Shown one piece after another: positions 25,346 to 37,800 of a stretch of 64,000 nt of DNA (the stretch's first letter is position 1; each line of letters starts with the position of its first letter). A model generated the notes under the pieces. It made no database searches. It was not told the DNA's origin and was given only the letters and a program-made list of their open reading frames with translations. Source of the DNA: Viscum album (Eukaryota > Streptophyta > Magnoliopsida > Santalales > Viscaceae); the NCBI GenBank assembly GCA_963277665.1, contig CAUJRU010000136.1, positions 434,001 through 498,000 of the forward strand, given 5' to 3'. Both the position numbers and the translations under genes were made by a program.

Positions 25346-25906
25346 TCCAAAATAATCCAAACTAGAACTATCCAAAATACTTCTGTCCAAACTCATAGTC
25401 CAACATTTATAAGGAAGGAAAGCATAATGTAGATTCTTTTTACCCCGTAATAGCATATGAATACCTTCATCATGTATTCTTTTAATACACTGAAACATCC
25501 TGAATTACCATATTCCTTATTGATTACATTCATGCTCCCTTATTCCATATAGAATGCTGGATATACTTCATTAATCCAAAATTTTTTTAAACCCCAACAA
25601 TGATGGAATATACAAATCATTAATCAGTTCCAAGGTAGTCAAGAATATCCAATATAATTTATCCAAAACAATAATGTATTATTCCAAAATCACTACCTCG
25701 GTATCAGAACTATATTATGGTTTATCATTCTCTCAACCATATATTTTCCAAAAATTTATCTTGCTATTGAGTCACTTTTCTTTGTTCCAAAAAATCTCAA
25801 GTCCTTAATGAAATAGTACTGCAGTACAATCCTTACATACTCCATAATTATTATAACAAGTACATTGTTGATACAACACTCAATTGACATAATCAACATA
25901 AGAACT

Positions 25907-26425
25907 CTAATCATTCCTCTTCATCTGTGGTAGTATCATAACTTGATTATTATCCAATAGCATCATTTGCGTCATGGTCTGATGACTGGGACATAGGTTC
26001 GCGTAGTGTCCAAACTCCTTGCAAATGAAGCATTGTACATTTGAAACCATTTTCTTACCCTTGTAGTCACGTACTTTGTGCCCTTTTCCTCCACACTTAT
26101 AACAAACTCCCATTCCTTTCAGGCAAGTTCTAGGGTGTTTCTTTCCACAGTTACCACATATGGGAAAATTCTTCTTTTCCCTCTTCCCTTTATCCATCTT
26201 TCTCTCTTCTATCCTTTTCTTCTCTTGCTTCCCTTCAAAGCCATAGGACTCAGTAATCTCTTTACTTATCTTATCAATACATGATATTATTTCTTCATAT
26301 GATGATAATACATGGGAGACTATTTCTCTTATAAATTCTAGCTTAAGACCATGAAAGATATGATCCTTCCTTCTCTTTGTATCATGTGCATTTCTGGAGT
26401 TCTCATTCCTTCTACTGGGCGCCAT
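25907..26425 (-). CDS. Nucleocapsid-only Gag remnant, 172 aa, three zinc knuckles
   Basis: Gag packages retrotransposon RNA; its nucleocapsid part binds RNA through zinc knuckles. The frame starts with a basic N-terminus (MAPSRR), then HGLKLEFIREIVSHVLSS (about residues 25-42), which resembles the tail of a gypsy capsid domain, then a Lys/Glu-rich linker (about 66-86). Three knuckles follow: C90-C93-H97-C101 (CX2CX3HX3C, usual in gypsy Gag), C108-C111-H116-Y121 (last Cys replaced by Tyr) and C132-C135-H140-C145 (CX2CX4HX4C, intact). Most of the capsid domain, protease and all pol enzymes are absent, so it is much shorter than a usual gypsy Gag. The frame is uninterrupted despite these losses. 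It lies about 0.5 kb downstream of the primer-binding site, as gag should. Confidence 0.75.
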   Translation of the reverse strand: MAPSRRNENSRNAHDTKRRKDHIFHGLKLEFIREIVSHVLSSYEEIISCIDKISKEITESYGFEGKQEKKRIEERKMDKGKREKKNFPICGNCGKKHPRTCLKGMGVCYKCGGKGHKVRDYKGKKMVSNVQCFICKEFGHYANLCPSHQTMTQMMLLDNNQVMILPQMKRND

Positions 26426-26589
26426 TTCTAAACAATGTCATAAACTAGATCAGTTTATGAATCAAAATACATAATCCCATACTTATAAAACACTTAACAT
26501 AAATTGAACTATTTATAGATATAATCCATAATCATAAGAATGTTTCCTTTGAGGACGTATATACTCATAAACCCTTCATAATGATTTGT

Positions 26590-26780
26590 AAAGAAAATGA
26601 GAGTTATCCTAAGCATATCCCCCGGGAGTGTCGTAACCAAGAGTGCAGCAAGGCCCGTTGTCGTGCACCAGTTCCCGTTCGAGTCTAGCTCAAAGCGATG
26701 TTTTCGGGTTTTACCCCTAGGTACATCTGTGCCAGAGCCGCCTCTACCTGCTCGTATCCAGACAGGGATGTATTGCTCGG
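26590..26780 (-). other. GC-rich leader of element E
   Basis: Between the primer-binding site and the gag frame lies a block clearly richer in G, C and CpG than anything else in E (phrases such as CCCCCGGGAGTG, AGCCGCCTCTACCTGCTCG). In LTR retrotransposons this leader usually carries packaging and dimerisation signals. Open frame 26597-26908 (+) is antisense and shows no family. Confidence 0.55.
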
Positions 26781-26913
26781 AAAACTCACAAAATCTCTAC
26801 AATACCAAAATTCTAGGAATTTCCTCTATACTAATCCTCAAAGTTCATCTTAGGTCTACGTGCTCTAATAAGAGTTTATCTAAATCTAGCTTCCAAGGTT
26901 TGTACTAAACTTT

Positions 26914-26924
26914 CTCTGATACCA
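26914..26924 (-). other. Primer-binding site of element E (initiator tRNA-Met)
   Basis: The minus strand reads TGGTATCAGAG, two bases after the LTR end. It is complementary to the 3' end of plant initiator tRNA-Met, primes reverse transcription, and marks the right LTR as the 5' LTR. Confidence 0.93.
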
Positions 26925-28811
26925 ACTGTAACGCCCCGACCCCAGCTACCCAGAGTCGGTGCATTACTTCGTAACATTGGCATGATCACAAGAAAGATCA
27001 AATATCGAAAGACCGATTGGTTTAGTAGCCTTGGAAACACTAGATATATTCATAAGTTTTACATTACATCATAAAATGAAAAACTACTACAACAACATAA
27101 TGTTTCCACAATCCAAACTATTAACCCCTCATAAAATCCGTGCAGGTCATTCATAACTTACTTCTTCACATCCTGGGAAAAATAAAACATAGAAAAGGGG
27201 TGAGCTCAAATGCCCAGTAAGGATGACAATATAGCGGAAACTTTCATAAATAAGAATAAACTTTTCAGGCAATGTATAACTAAAACCAAAGCCTTTCAAA
27301 CATGAACATTCAACATGGTATGGCATAAATAAAATGAAATAATGCCATTTACTTATTCACATGGATATTCTACTAATCGAATAATCGCATGAAAAAATCA
27401 ATAACCACTTTCATAATGTTGGAATGCATAATGCCAGACTATCATAACCACATAGTCAAGGCCTCGTGCCAAGACTACAAATAAGATTTTGTCAAGGCCT
27501 TGTGCCAAGACACTAGTTTGTCTCATGAGACCTACCGATGCATCGAGGAGCTATAGCGGGCTCCACCCGTCACTTACTAAGTCCAATGCATTCCCATATG
27601 AAAAGGTTTAAACATAACATAAACATTCGTATTAAAACTAGCATACGAAATGTCAATAATTTCACCATAAACTATGAATGGTATAAAAATAGCACATCCA
27701 CAGTCAAACATATCACAAAACCTTCAATACAATATAGAAGCTTTGTATTACAATAAATCAACTTCAAATAAGCGTTAAATCCATCAAAGGATGTTGACAT
27801 AGATGAAATCAAAACTATTTGAGAGAAATATCTCTCTTTTTTTTAAATCATTTAAAAGTCACACATTCATAAAGGAAGTAATTAAAAAGATATTTTTTAA
27901 TCAAAGTGTCCCATACCACTTTGAAACTTTTGAAAGGAATTAACATTTTTAAAAAACATTCATGTCCATATAAATAAATCCTTAAAAACCATTTTGAAGA
28001 CATTAATTAAAAAGATTTATAAAGATAAATCTTTAAAACATTTAAAATTCTGATTTTGATAAAGAGTACCTTTCTGAAATTCTTAAATTATTCAATTTGA
28101 AATCATTTAAAAGTCACATAATTATAAAATAAAACATTTACTTTGAAAATATCCTTATAATCTTGTAAGGGAAGTTTTGAAGATTTTATAATGGCGGAAA
28201 TTATCCGCACCCGCCGTATAAGTTAAAAAAACATTCTTACCTTAATTCTGTCGAAAAGGTTAAAAAGGGACCTTGTTTTGAAAACGACGGAAATATTCCT
28301 TTATAAACCACTTATAAAAGTCAAAAAGGGTATAAATGACTTTAACTCATATTCTAGTAAATAGTAAAAATGTTTTGAAATACATTTTTAAGAAACATGG
28401 ATGTGGATGATAAAGAGACCCCAGTAGATTATTACATATAAACAACCTCGGATAATGAAGAGATTGTGAAATAACCCTTACCTTGTACTTTTCATTGGTT
28501 GGGGTAGGTTAACCTCCTGTATAATGGTGAAATAATTGTTATTAAATTATACAAGAATCATATACATTAATATGATATCATATATGATCTTTTAATATTG
28601 ATTTGATAATAATATCTTAGTATTATCATAATATCGGTTGTTAACTTACTTGTTGTATTTTATATGTTTTGTTACGTAAGACATGTTTGTAAAGGATAGG
28701 TTGTATATTATTCATATCCAGAATGATATGAAGTCCTTAAACATCATTTTTAAATCATCAAATGATAATTATACTTGAATGGATACGATGGAGAATGAAT
28801 CTCATCGCGTT

Positions 28812-28841
28812 CGTGGAGACGGTAGTCCGTACGTACGCACG
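28812..28841 (-). repeat. 30-nt hairpin-like LTR motif, copy 1 (E 5' LTR)
   Basis: Identical to the copy at 21882. It lies downstream of the predicted transcription start, so it would be in the RNA leader. Confidence 0.7.
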
Positions 28842-28994
28842 AGCGACAATATCATTCTTTTAAAATAATATATAAATGGATGGTATATCATATATACAGA
28901 ATAATTAACATGTTATATTTATTATTTATATGAGTTACACATCATTATTATACCCATCCAAATAATAATATATTGAATAACAATTACACCACGA

Positions 28995-29024
28995 CGTGGA
29001 GACGGTAAGCCGTACGTACACACG
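28995..29024 (-). repeat. 30-nt hairpin-like LTR motif, copy 2 (E 5' LTR)
   Basis: Same as the copy at 22065 apart from one base outside the pairing segments. It is 183 bases from copy 1. Confidence 0.7.
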
Positions 29025-29366
29025 TATGGTGACATGTTATTAAAAGGGTGGATAGAATACTGAATATGGTTGTACCATATTTATAATAACATCACAGTAT
29101 ATGTAAGATACTGGAGTTATTATTTTAGAATGGTAATAACAAAGAAAGAGGAAGTGGAAGAAGAAAGGAACTTAGAAAAGGGTGGTGAAATCATTACCTC
29201 TTCTTCGGGTTCTTCCTTTTGATTTGATCAAAAGGGCTCCATAGGTTGGCTTTATGATCAAACTAAGGCCTCTAGGTTGTATTGAGGGATTTTGGGAGAG
29301 TATTTGGGCAGAGTTTGGCCGAACCAAAAGGCTTTGAAGGTGTGAAGAAATGGGAAGGAGGAGTGC

Positions 29367-29375
29367 CCTTTTATA
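29367..29375 (-). promoter_or_regulatory. LTR TATA box, E 5' LTR
   Basis: The minus strand reads TATAAAAGG, expected to start the E transcript about 30 bases further left, near 29335-29345. Confidence 0.75.
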
Positions 29376-31275
29376 AGAGGGGTGAGGGGCACCTTTGGAA
29401 ATGATAGAAATATTAATTTATAATAAATTCATATTCGGTTTCCAATGGCTCCAAAGTTGACTATTCAAAGGCTAAGGTGGGGATAGGTCGAAAACCACTC
29501 AACCAATAGAATTTAGACAGGTTTGGGTACTTATATTAACCTTATCTTTAAGTATTAACTCTAAGTTAATTAGTTTCACTTTTACAATGTCTCTTTGTAT
29601 TTTTATATAATATGGTTAATAAAATTACTATATACATTCAAGCGACCCCCAAGTGGTCCATTAATGATGCACCTATCATGATATAAGTCTCTTGGCCGAA
29701 CCTTAGATTTTTAGGAATTTAATATCAATTAATAATATAATATTTGTTTTAAGAACTCTTTTATGTCAATTTTGATACTATTCAATAGTTGAATTTTTTG
29801 AAACTCATAACAGATTGATTACTTCGAACAAAGTAAATTAAATCAATCTTAATATATCATATTATCCTAGAAAATTAGTTTAATTCATTAAAAGTTTCAT
29901 ATTATATTTTTTTTTGGGTATTTATAATATCAATTATTTTAATTTTTCACTATTATAGTAATTACTGCATCATCATTGTGTCATAAATAAAATAAATTAT
30001 TTAATGTCTAAAAATTATAAATAGAATATAATTATGTAGGAAATCTTTTTAGCTTTCTAATGAATATTTATAATCTAAAATCCAACTTATATAACCCTAT
30101 GTAACAATTGTTTTTCTAAAAGATATATGCTTGTGTCATTTTTGTATTCATTTTAACTTAATTAAAATAAAGTGTCATTATCACTTACAAGTGGATCCAT
30201 GGGGTCCCAAAATTGACACAAAGATGCCCATGGTCGACCATGTATCAACCAATAGGGTTAAAACACGTTTTAGGGTAATTTAGTATTATTATAATATTAT
30301 TTTTTTAACCCTTATTTACCGGATTTACCCTTAACCATGGTAAATAAAATATTTACCGCAGTAATTATTCAAAATGTCTTAAAATAAAAGTTACCTATTT
30401 ACACAATTTGAACATCCTGATTCCAAATATGGAATCCATTTTCCTAAATTATAAACACATAAGTGGCAGAAATTAATTTAAAATTAATTCCCGCTGTCAA
30501 AACAAAAAGCGTGTTTTTAAGAGATAATAACTATCAAAAGATTGACACTTGTTTATGTTCGGTTTAATTGTAAAATTATGTATAATGACCAACATTATAT
30601 TAAATTGTAAAAATATATTCTAAATATACTTTAAAATCACTCAAATTCATAATTTATCACTATTAATTATTTTGATTAAAAAAGTTGTTTTTAATTAAAA
30701 TTTAGTAATTTTCACTATTCATCAAAATATGAAAGTTATCCGAAAAGTACCAAAATTTCACCTTAGGCTAAATTCAATATTCCGAATCCAAAAATGAAGT
30801 CCATTTTGAAATATAAAATATATATATTTTCAAAAATTAGGTATTACTATTTATAACGGCTAGTTTGATTGGTTATGGTGTGTTAGAACTCGGTGTTGCG
30901 TACAACACACGCTATCACATTATTCAAAGGGAAACGTACCGTGGAAGCTTGGGGTGTTTCATTTTAAATTTTTGATGTCCCCATTTAGTCAAAAAGTTTA
31001 AAATATTGTATTTAAAAAGGTTTCACTATTAGAAGTTGATAAAAGTGAAATACTGAAAATGAATCTGTTCTTGCATTATGACTAAGAAACTCATAATAGG
31101 GATTCTAAAATTATAAGGATTATATAAACATTAAAATTTATCTAATACTATTCATAACCTCTTTTGAATGGCTTGTTTGGTAAGTCATGGTGTGCTTGAA
31201 CTTGGTGTTGCATGTAGTGAAAGTTATTGAATTATTTTGAAGAAGTAACACACTATGAAATCTTGGGGTGTTACA

Positions 31276-31280
31276 TATCA
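31276..31280. repeat. Target site duplication TATCA, right
   Basis: Identical partner of 19990-19994. Confidence 0.92.
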
Positions 31281-33368
31281 CCTTTATCTTAAATTTTCAA
31301 TGATAATATTAAGTAACACATTTTTAGATAGAAAATAAACACACATTTCCCTCAAAGAAAAATATTAAAACCCAACGAAAGAAATTAAAACATATTTATA
31401 TGACTAAGAGAAAAATATACACAAAACCTATTCAAAAACAATTAAATTTAAATAACCATATGTATGAACTCCCACTAATCTATTATAAGCTCCATAGGTT
31501 CTATCCCATCCACCCCATTTTAAGAAATAATGGGCCTCTTGGTGCTCTTTGTGCCACCCCATTTTTAGCTATAACAGTATTTCCTAGTGCACCCTATACC
31601 ACTCCAAGTAAAATCTATATTGGGATAAGAAATTTACAATAATTTACAAATAAAATATCATTAATAAAACCCTTTAATCATAGATCCCTTTTAATTACTC
31701 TCTTAATCCCGTATAAAAACTCTTCTTTATAAAAATAAAACATTCTTTTAAAAAAATCTCAATAATAAAATAACATTTTAATTGTAAGAAAAATTCAATA
31801 AAAACATACCCAAAAAGTTAAAAATCAATTTTAATTTATCAAATCCTGAAATATTTCCATTGAAGTTGAAAATAAAATAATATCCACTATGGTGGAAAAG
31901 TCATTATCATCCTATATGTTAAGAATATAAAATTCCTTTTGTTGTTTGTTGAAACAATCCTTTTAAAAACGTGTAAAAAGATTCATTTTTTAAAATCCAT
32001 TAATTGAATATCAAAAAATATATATAGATAAATTTATAATCCTTTTATATCAAAATAAATAATTATATAAAATATTATAAAGAATGTTGACATGTAGAAA
32101 ATTATTTGATAATTAAATCTTCAGAAATTCAACCTGTCACAACCCACTTTGAAAATTTCAATCATAATCTCCATGAAATAATAAATTTTAAAAAATATTA
32201 AATAACTTGAGTTTATATTAAATATGGATACAGAATGTTATATTAGCTTTATGTACACCATATAAAAGAATAATGTTTTATATGATCAAGAAATGCCTCA
32301 AGGAAGAGAGATTAAGATGAAATCCATTAACTTGAGTCTGACTTATCATGTAGGTTATTTATCTTAATGAATAATAAAAATTGGTAAATTACTTACTATA
32401 ATAATAATATATATACTTTTTATATTTTCATTCATATCACGAGTTTCAATTTTATAATAATAAATCAAATTTTTCTATTCATGTCGGATGCTTTGATGAT
32501 ATTCAGCACTTGAGTCCAAACTGACCCTTCTATGATATCAATAGTCATTTTGTTAATTGGTATATCATATCTAGAATAATTTTCACCCAATTATTATAAA
32601 TTTTATAAATAAACTATACTTTGAAATCAAACCATTATTTATAGTTATGAATATTGAAGTAAGTTGTAATCATGGAGAGGGTAGGTTGTATGTACGAATG
32701 TGTAACGTTTTCATTTTTCAATGATTATTATGGAAAGAAGGTAAGTATCATTTTTTCATTACATAATGGTAATAATATCATTAATGTAAAAATAATAACT
32801 ACTATAAAATCAATTATATATATATATATATCATCCATGTGATTTGGGTATGAATAAAGAATAACATTGCTTCATAAAAGAGAATTATTATTCCTTGAAT
32901 AATTATAAATGCCTCTTTAATATTATATATAAAAGTTAATTCCATAATTTTAACCATCCTTGATAAAAGGCCATGGAAAATGAATTATATCTGTCTATGG
33001 TGGTGAAAGATCACACGTAATCATGAATGAATAATTATTTTTCCATTTGATGGAAAATGATTTCGATATAGGTGATGATAATAAAATAATAACATATCAG
33101 TATATTGATGATAGTTCATTATTATTTCATTATAATGGAAGTATATTTTATGGAAGTGGATGAATAAATAATATATAAACATTTAATTAAAACCAATACC
33201 TCCTATTTGAAAGATCTCTTTTAATTAACACGTTAACACCTCTAAGGTGAGTTTTATGCCTAAAATACAAGCAGTAAAATGCAGAGATAAATTTTAAGAT
33301 GGTATTTGGGAGGATCATTTCCATACCAAACAGGTTTGAAACTTTGATGAAAAAAGAATATTGGGTTC

Positions 33369-33377
33369 CCTTTTATA
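33369..33377 (-). promoter_or_regulatory. LTR TATA box, LTR B
   Basis: CCTTTTATA on the plus strand (TATAAAAGG on the minus), in the same relative position as in element E. Both flanks are decayed. Confidence 0.5.
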
Positions 33378-34575
33378 TTATATGGGAGTTTGACACTTAG
33401 AATTTCATAAAATATTAAAATTTAATAATGCTATTCTAGAGTCAAAGACTTAAAAATAACATATAAATAAATAATTGAATACATTTTAAACCATATCATA
33501 TACCATTTTTGATTAGTTAATATTTTTATTATTTTCGAATAATTAAATATAATATTAATTAAATAAAATATCATTATTGTAAAAGTTGACACAATTCATT
33601 TAATTTGAAATCAAATATATCAAGAAAATTTGGGAATTATATTTATTTGATTTATCACATCTCTTATATATCTTATAGATATAGAAAATCCAGTAAACAA
33701 ATTATACTATCCATAATATATAAATATTAATATTATGACAATCAATTATCTAGGTTTTCTAATAATTAAATAAATATTTTTTTATCATTTAATAATATTT
33801 TAAGGTAATTATATAATTTCTCAAAACTAAAAATAATTTTGTTTAATGAAAATAATTTTATTTATATCAAAATAGACATTTATATTCATTCATATAAGGA
33901 TTTTTGTAACAAAGAGGATATATAAATTATATTTAATACAAAGAGAGTGACATTTTGTAACTATATTTTACATACATAATACATTAGTTATTTTAATTAA
34001 ATTATTTCCCTTAAAAAACTCCAATTATATCTTGAGTTAATTAGGGTATAATACTCTTAGTATAATAACATTTAGAGAATTTTAGGTAACATTATTACCA
34101 TTCAATTTTTGTTTTACCCCTTATGTAAACCATTTACTCTTAGAGTGACTACATGTGTTATTTCATTTTGTTGGATAATATAGTTACCATAAAATTATAA
34201 ATGAACCATAAAATAGTCATGGAATAATTATTATTCCTTATTGCGATTAGTTGTCTGAATTTTATGTTTTAATATATTTTATATATTTCAATTTTTTTTT
34301 AAAAACATCACTATTTTCTATTTTGAAACTATTACATATTTTTTCTTATAAAAAATACAAAACCACAAGATGAATTTGAATATAATCTTTTAAAACATCA
34401 TTATCATGTTCAAGTCATCATTAATGTTCATTTATTACATTAACTCACCCAGATTATATTTATGTTAATATTTATAAAATCACATATCTAATTCTTTAAT
34501 TCATTAAATAATTACTAAATCATCTTTTTACTAAAAAATATAAAGGCTCATCTCTTTTAAAAAAAATTAAAATAT

Positions 34576-35325
34576 AGGAACACAAAGAGTATGGGAAAAC
34601 AATGAAAAATTCCCAAAGAGAAATTATAACTGCCAATATTTTTTCACAATCATTAAGATATCTTTATTTTCTCTTCTCCAAGTACATGCCAGGTCACCCT
34701 TCTGTAACCATGCCACTGACTTTTCGATCTTCCATTGATTATATGAAGATATTTAATCATTTAAAGTAATGTCTCAAAATCAGTAATATTTGAATTAGAT
34801 CTATCCTCATAATACTCTTTACATTTCACAAAAGATGTGTCTCTTGTCACTGGAATCATCATCCCCTCAACCTCCATTACAACAGCCGGAGAAAGAATCT
34901 TTTAGTGCTTTGTCTCATCCGAAGAACCCGAAATTTGATCCTAAATCTCAGTGGCACCAAAAAGATTATAATCAGAGAGAGAAAAAAGGTTACCTACAAC
35001 TATTTTCACAACCATCAATGGAGGCACAAATGGAGACTTCATCTTCTTATATGAAATAAGCTGAAATCCCTCATTATCCACAATCATCTATGAAGAATCA
35101 TGAAAAATTCTAGAAATGACTGGATAGTCAGATTCTAATATTTCCTTACCCTTTCGGTTTTCTGAAGCATTCATCATTTCATGTGAAAGCTGATGATCAA
35201 GTTATTTTCTTATTTATTCATCAAATAGTTGTTATGTCATTGATTCATTATCATATACTAACATTCAAGGCATCAAAAGTATTTGATATTGTTATAAGTC
35301 TGTACAATTTATGGAAATCATTTAA
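34576..35325. other. Unidentified insertion in U3 of LTR B, with a 74-aa open frame
   Basis: LTRs L2 and L3 run without a break from the equivalent of 34570 to the equivalent of 35330; LTR B has about 750 extra bases. The block is less AT-rich than its flanks. Its best open frame (34835-35059, +) is Ser/Pro/Gln-rich (MCLLSLESSSPQPPLQQPEK at the start) and looks more like protein-coding sequence than the chance frames around it. I do not recognise it. No clear terminal inverted repeats are visible. A captured gene fragment, a small transposon or part of a LINE are all possible. Confidence 0.4.
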
Positions 35326-36425
35326 TCCCTAATAATTATAAAATAAATTACCCTAATATATATAAAAATATACATTTCATCAAAAAAATTATATTTCTAA
35401 CAAATATAATATATATCTTCATATTAAAAATATATTTATTATTAAAAAAGGTAATATAAAATTGACATTCCTTTGAATAAAATATTATAAAGGTTATATT
35501 CCCATCCAAAGGGCCATAAATGGTCTCATTTCTAATCATTTAATTAGTAGGGAAAATAAATACTCACATAATAAAATTAGGACAAGTGTTAGTGTTATTT
35601 TATAATATTAATAATATTATTCTTAACTTAATTACCAGATTTACACTTAACCATGGTAATATTTGGTTTATACAAAAGTTACTATTCAAATTATCCGAAA
35701 ATAAAATAGACATATTCAAAAAATTTATACATTATGATTTAATTTTTTTATTAAATTTTATAAAATTAAAACCACAAAAATGCATAAATTAATTGAAATT
35801 TAATCCATTTTACAAAATCATAAAATACGTTTTAATTGTAAAAACATTTATAAGTTCATAATGCTTTTATAACCAATTTCAACGTAAAAATTTATTTTAA
35901 TGAACAAAATTGGATTAAATTATCAATACATTACCTAATAATATTTTAAATCCATTAAAAATACAATTTATCACTATAAATATAGTTTTTAAAAAAGTTT
36001 TTTTTTCTATTAAAATGCATCATTTTTTTATTATTCATCAAAAAACAAAACATAAAAAAATAATTCCAAAAATAAAACCACTGTAAAATTTTAAACTAAA
36101 TATTCAAATGAAAATTTTATTCTATAAAATAGAACTTATTAATGTGTAAATAACTAGGTTAAAATCATATTCATTATCAAAAGGTCTAAAACACCCTTTT
36201 TTGAAAAATACATTTTTTGTGAGTAGAAAAATGATATTTTCTTTTATCATGTCTATAAACCCGATAAAAAAATTAAAAAAATTATATTTAATATTATATA
36301 TATATATATTCCATTAAAAATTTACATATGTTGTTATTTTTTATTTCTTGGTATGAAATAAACTTCTATATATTTATAGAGTTTTTTCAGAAAAATACTT
36401 CCATTTAAAAACAAAAGATATTACA

Positions 36426-37265
36426 TTCTCCCCCAAATAAAAATTTTCATCCTTATATTTTAAATTTGATATAAAAAACATGGGGTTTGAATTTTCAAAA
36501 TACCTTTATTGAAATCCAACCTTGTAAAAATGTTTAATAAAACAGCCACATTAAAATAATGAAAAGGGAGTATAATGGTTACATGAGATAACACATAATA
36601 GGGTTCCCTATAGGAGACACTGGATATGGAAGAGAATAATAATTATATTGTTCTCACAAAGTGTTATTGAGAAAATGGATATTATACTATTAACCATCCA
36701 AGAACAATAAATCTATTATGTGTTAAAATGTAATTGATTTTTTACTAATAAAACTAAATAGATAAATATTTTTTATATTATTTTCATAGAGCTGAGGAGT
36801 TAATTTACTAGGTTGAATAATAACATAAGAAAATTTACATACTTTACCTGTAGAGTTTCTTACAATAATATAATTCCACCACAAACTCTTATTTTTCTCA
36901 AAATTATGAGTATTAAAGATGAATTTGTATACCCTTTTCATTAGAGTCAACTTCTATGAGATACAAAATATGTAAAAGGTTTAAAATCTATTCCACATGC
37001 CTTTATAAATAAACCAAAACCAAAATGGTTTGGGAAAAAATAATATAATTCCCCCAAAAATAATATACCTTTACATGACAAAAATCTATTTTCATCTCCA
37101 AAATTCAACAATGGAACCAAAATTTCAACATTTGTCATTAAACATATAATTATTCTTTACATTATTCAAAATAATCCAAACTGATATAGAAACCTAATAT
37201 TAAAAATGATGTGATAACATAGTATTACAATATCAATTTTAACACTTATCTCTAAATTACATCGA
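36426..37265 (-). other. Internal segment 1 of the chain, truncated
   Basis: It begins with a polypurine tract remnant (TTCTCCCCC on the plus strand). It aligns with the left part of E's internal region and with 41864-42690. It then jumps directly into LTR sequence near 37265-37275, so its primer-binding-site end and the first part of L2 are deleted. Open frames 36723-36950 and 36947-37138 (-) have no family signature. Confidence 0.6.
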
Positions 37266-37632
37266 TAAATATTTCTATCTCATACTTTCCTATATTCTCT
37301 ATTTAATAATGTGAATGAAATTTTAAACATGGAATGATAAAAAAATATCACCAAAGGATATTTAAAGAAAGGAAACTGTTATATTAATAAAAACATGAAA
37401 AATATTATAATATTTACATTTTTTTATTAAATTTCATTGAGAATATGAAATAAAAAAATTATAAATGAATAAAACACACATTTTTATTAAAGAATATAAT
37501 TAATACCCACATGAGGTAATTAAAACTCATTAAGGATACTTAGAGCAATATATAAATAAAACCCTTTGAAAACCCTTTCAATTGAAAAAAAAATATGGCC
37601 AAATTCCAATGAATCTAATTTAGTATTACCTA

Positions 37633-37800
37633 ATGCTATCTGGGACACCCCATGTTATGATGTAACAAGATTTCTTGGTCTATCTGTTCTACCCCATATT
37701 AATCCATAATAAGAATTACAGGCATTATTTGGGCCACCCAAGGATAATCTATAATGATATTTCCGAACGCTATCTAGGAAACCCCATGTGTACAATATTT
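37633..37800. repeat. 46-bp tandem repeat in LTR L2, about four units
   Basis: Units begin CTATCTGGGACACCCCATG, CTATCTGTTCTACCCCAT, ATTTGGGCCACCC and CTATCTAGGAAACCCCATG, spaced about 44-48 bases. Confidence 0.6.

Larger units (their letters stand above)
24345..26926 (-). other. Internal region of element E
   Basis: It contains, in element order (right to left): primer-binding site, a GC-rich leader (26590-26780), a nucleocapsid-only Gag frame (25907-26425), a plus-strand tRNA-like unit (25219-25345), about 0.85 kb of AT-rich sequence without coding signal, and the polypurine tract. The open frame at 24296-24526 (+) overlaps the LTR end and shows no family. Confidence 0.85.
19995..31275 (-). 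mobile_element. Complete non-autonomous gypsy-type LTR retrotransposon E (LARD-like)
   Basis: This is an 11.28 kb element with two LTRs of about 4350 bases and an internal region of only 2582 bases. All structural signals are present: TG...CA ends, matched TATCA target duplications, a primer-binding site for initiator tRNA-Met next to the right LTR and a polypurine tract next to the left LTR, which fix the orientation as minus. There is no protease, reverse transcriptase, RNase H or integrase; only a short Gag remnant is open. Long LTRs with a short non-coding interior define large retrotransposon derivatives (LARDs), which must borrow enzymes from a relative. By eye the LTRs differ at roughly 1.5-2.5% of sites, so this is by far the youngest insertion here. 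It is nested in LTR B. Confidence 0.92.
26927..31275 (-). repeat. 5' LTR of element E (4349 bp)
   Basis: The near-identical partner of 19995-24344, with scattered single-base differences and a few one-base indels in A or T runs. It carries the 36-bp duplication (27455-27526), the 30-nt motifs (28812-28841, 28995-29024) and the promoter box (29367-29375). This copy would drive transcription leftwards through the internal region. Confidence 0.95.
31281..36425 (-). repeat. LTR B, right fragment
   Basis: Continues LTR B after the nested element E. It includes two units of a decayed roughly 45-bp tandem repeat (about 31530-31620), 30-nt motif copies (32671-32700 and about 32996-33024), a promoter box (33369-33377) and an extra block of about 750 bases absent from the other LTRs (34576-35325). 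It ends in TTACA at 36425, followed by TTCTCCCCC. Open frames at 31400-31642, 35348-35539 and 35586-35792 are chance frames. Confidence 0.7.

Noticed and set aside
37633..37800. CRISPR-like array of regular repeats
   Set aside because: Units are contiguous, diverged and about 46 bp with no unique spacers; plant LTR minisatellites fit and no cas genes are present.
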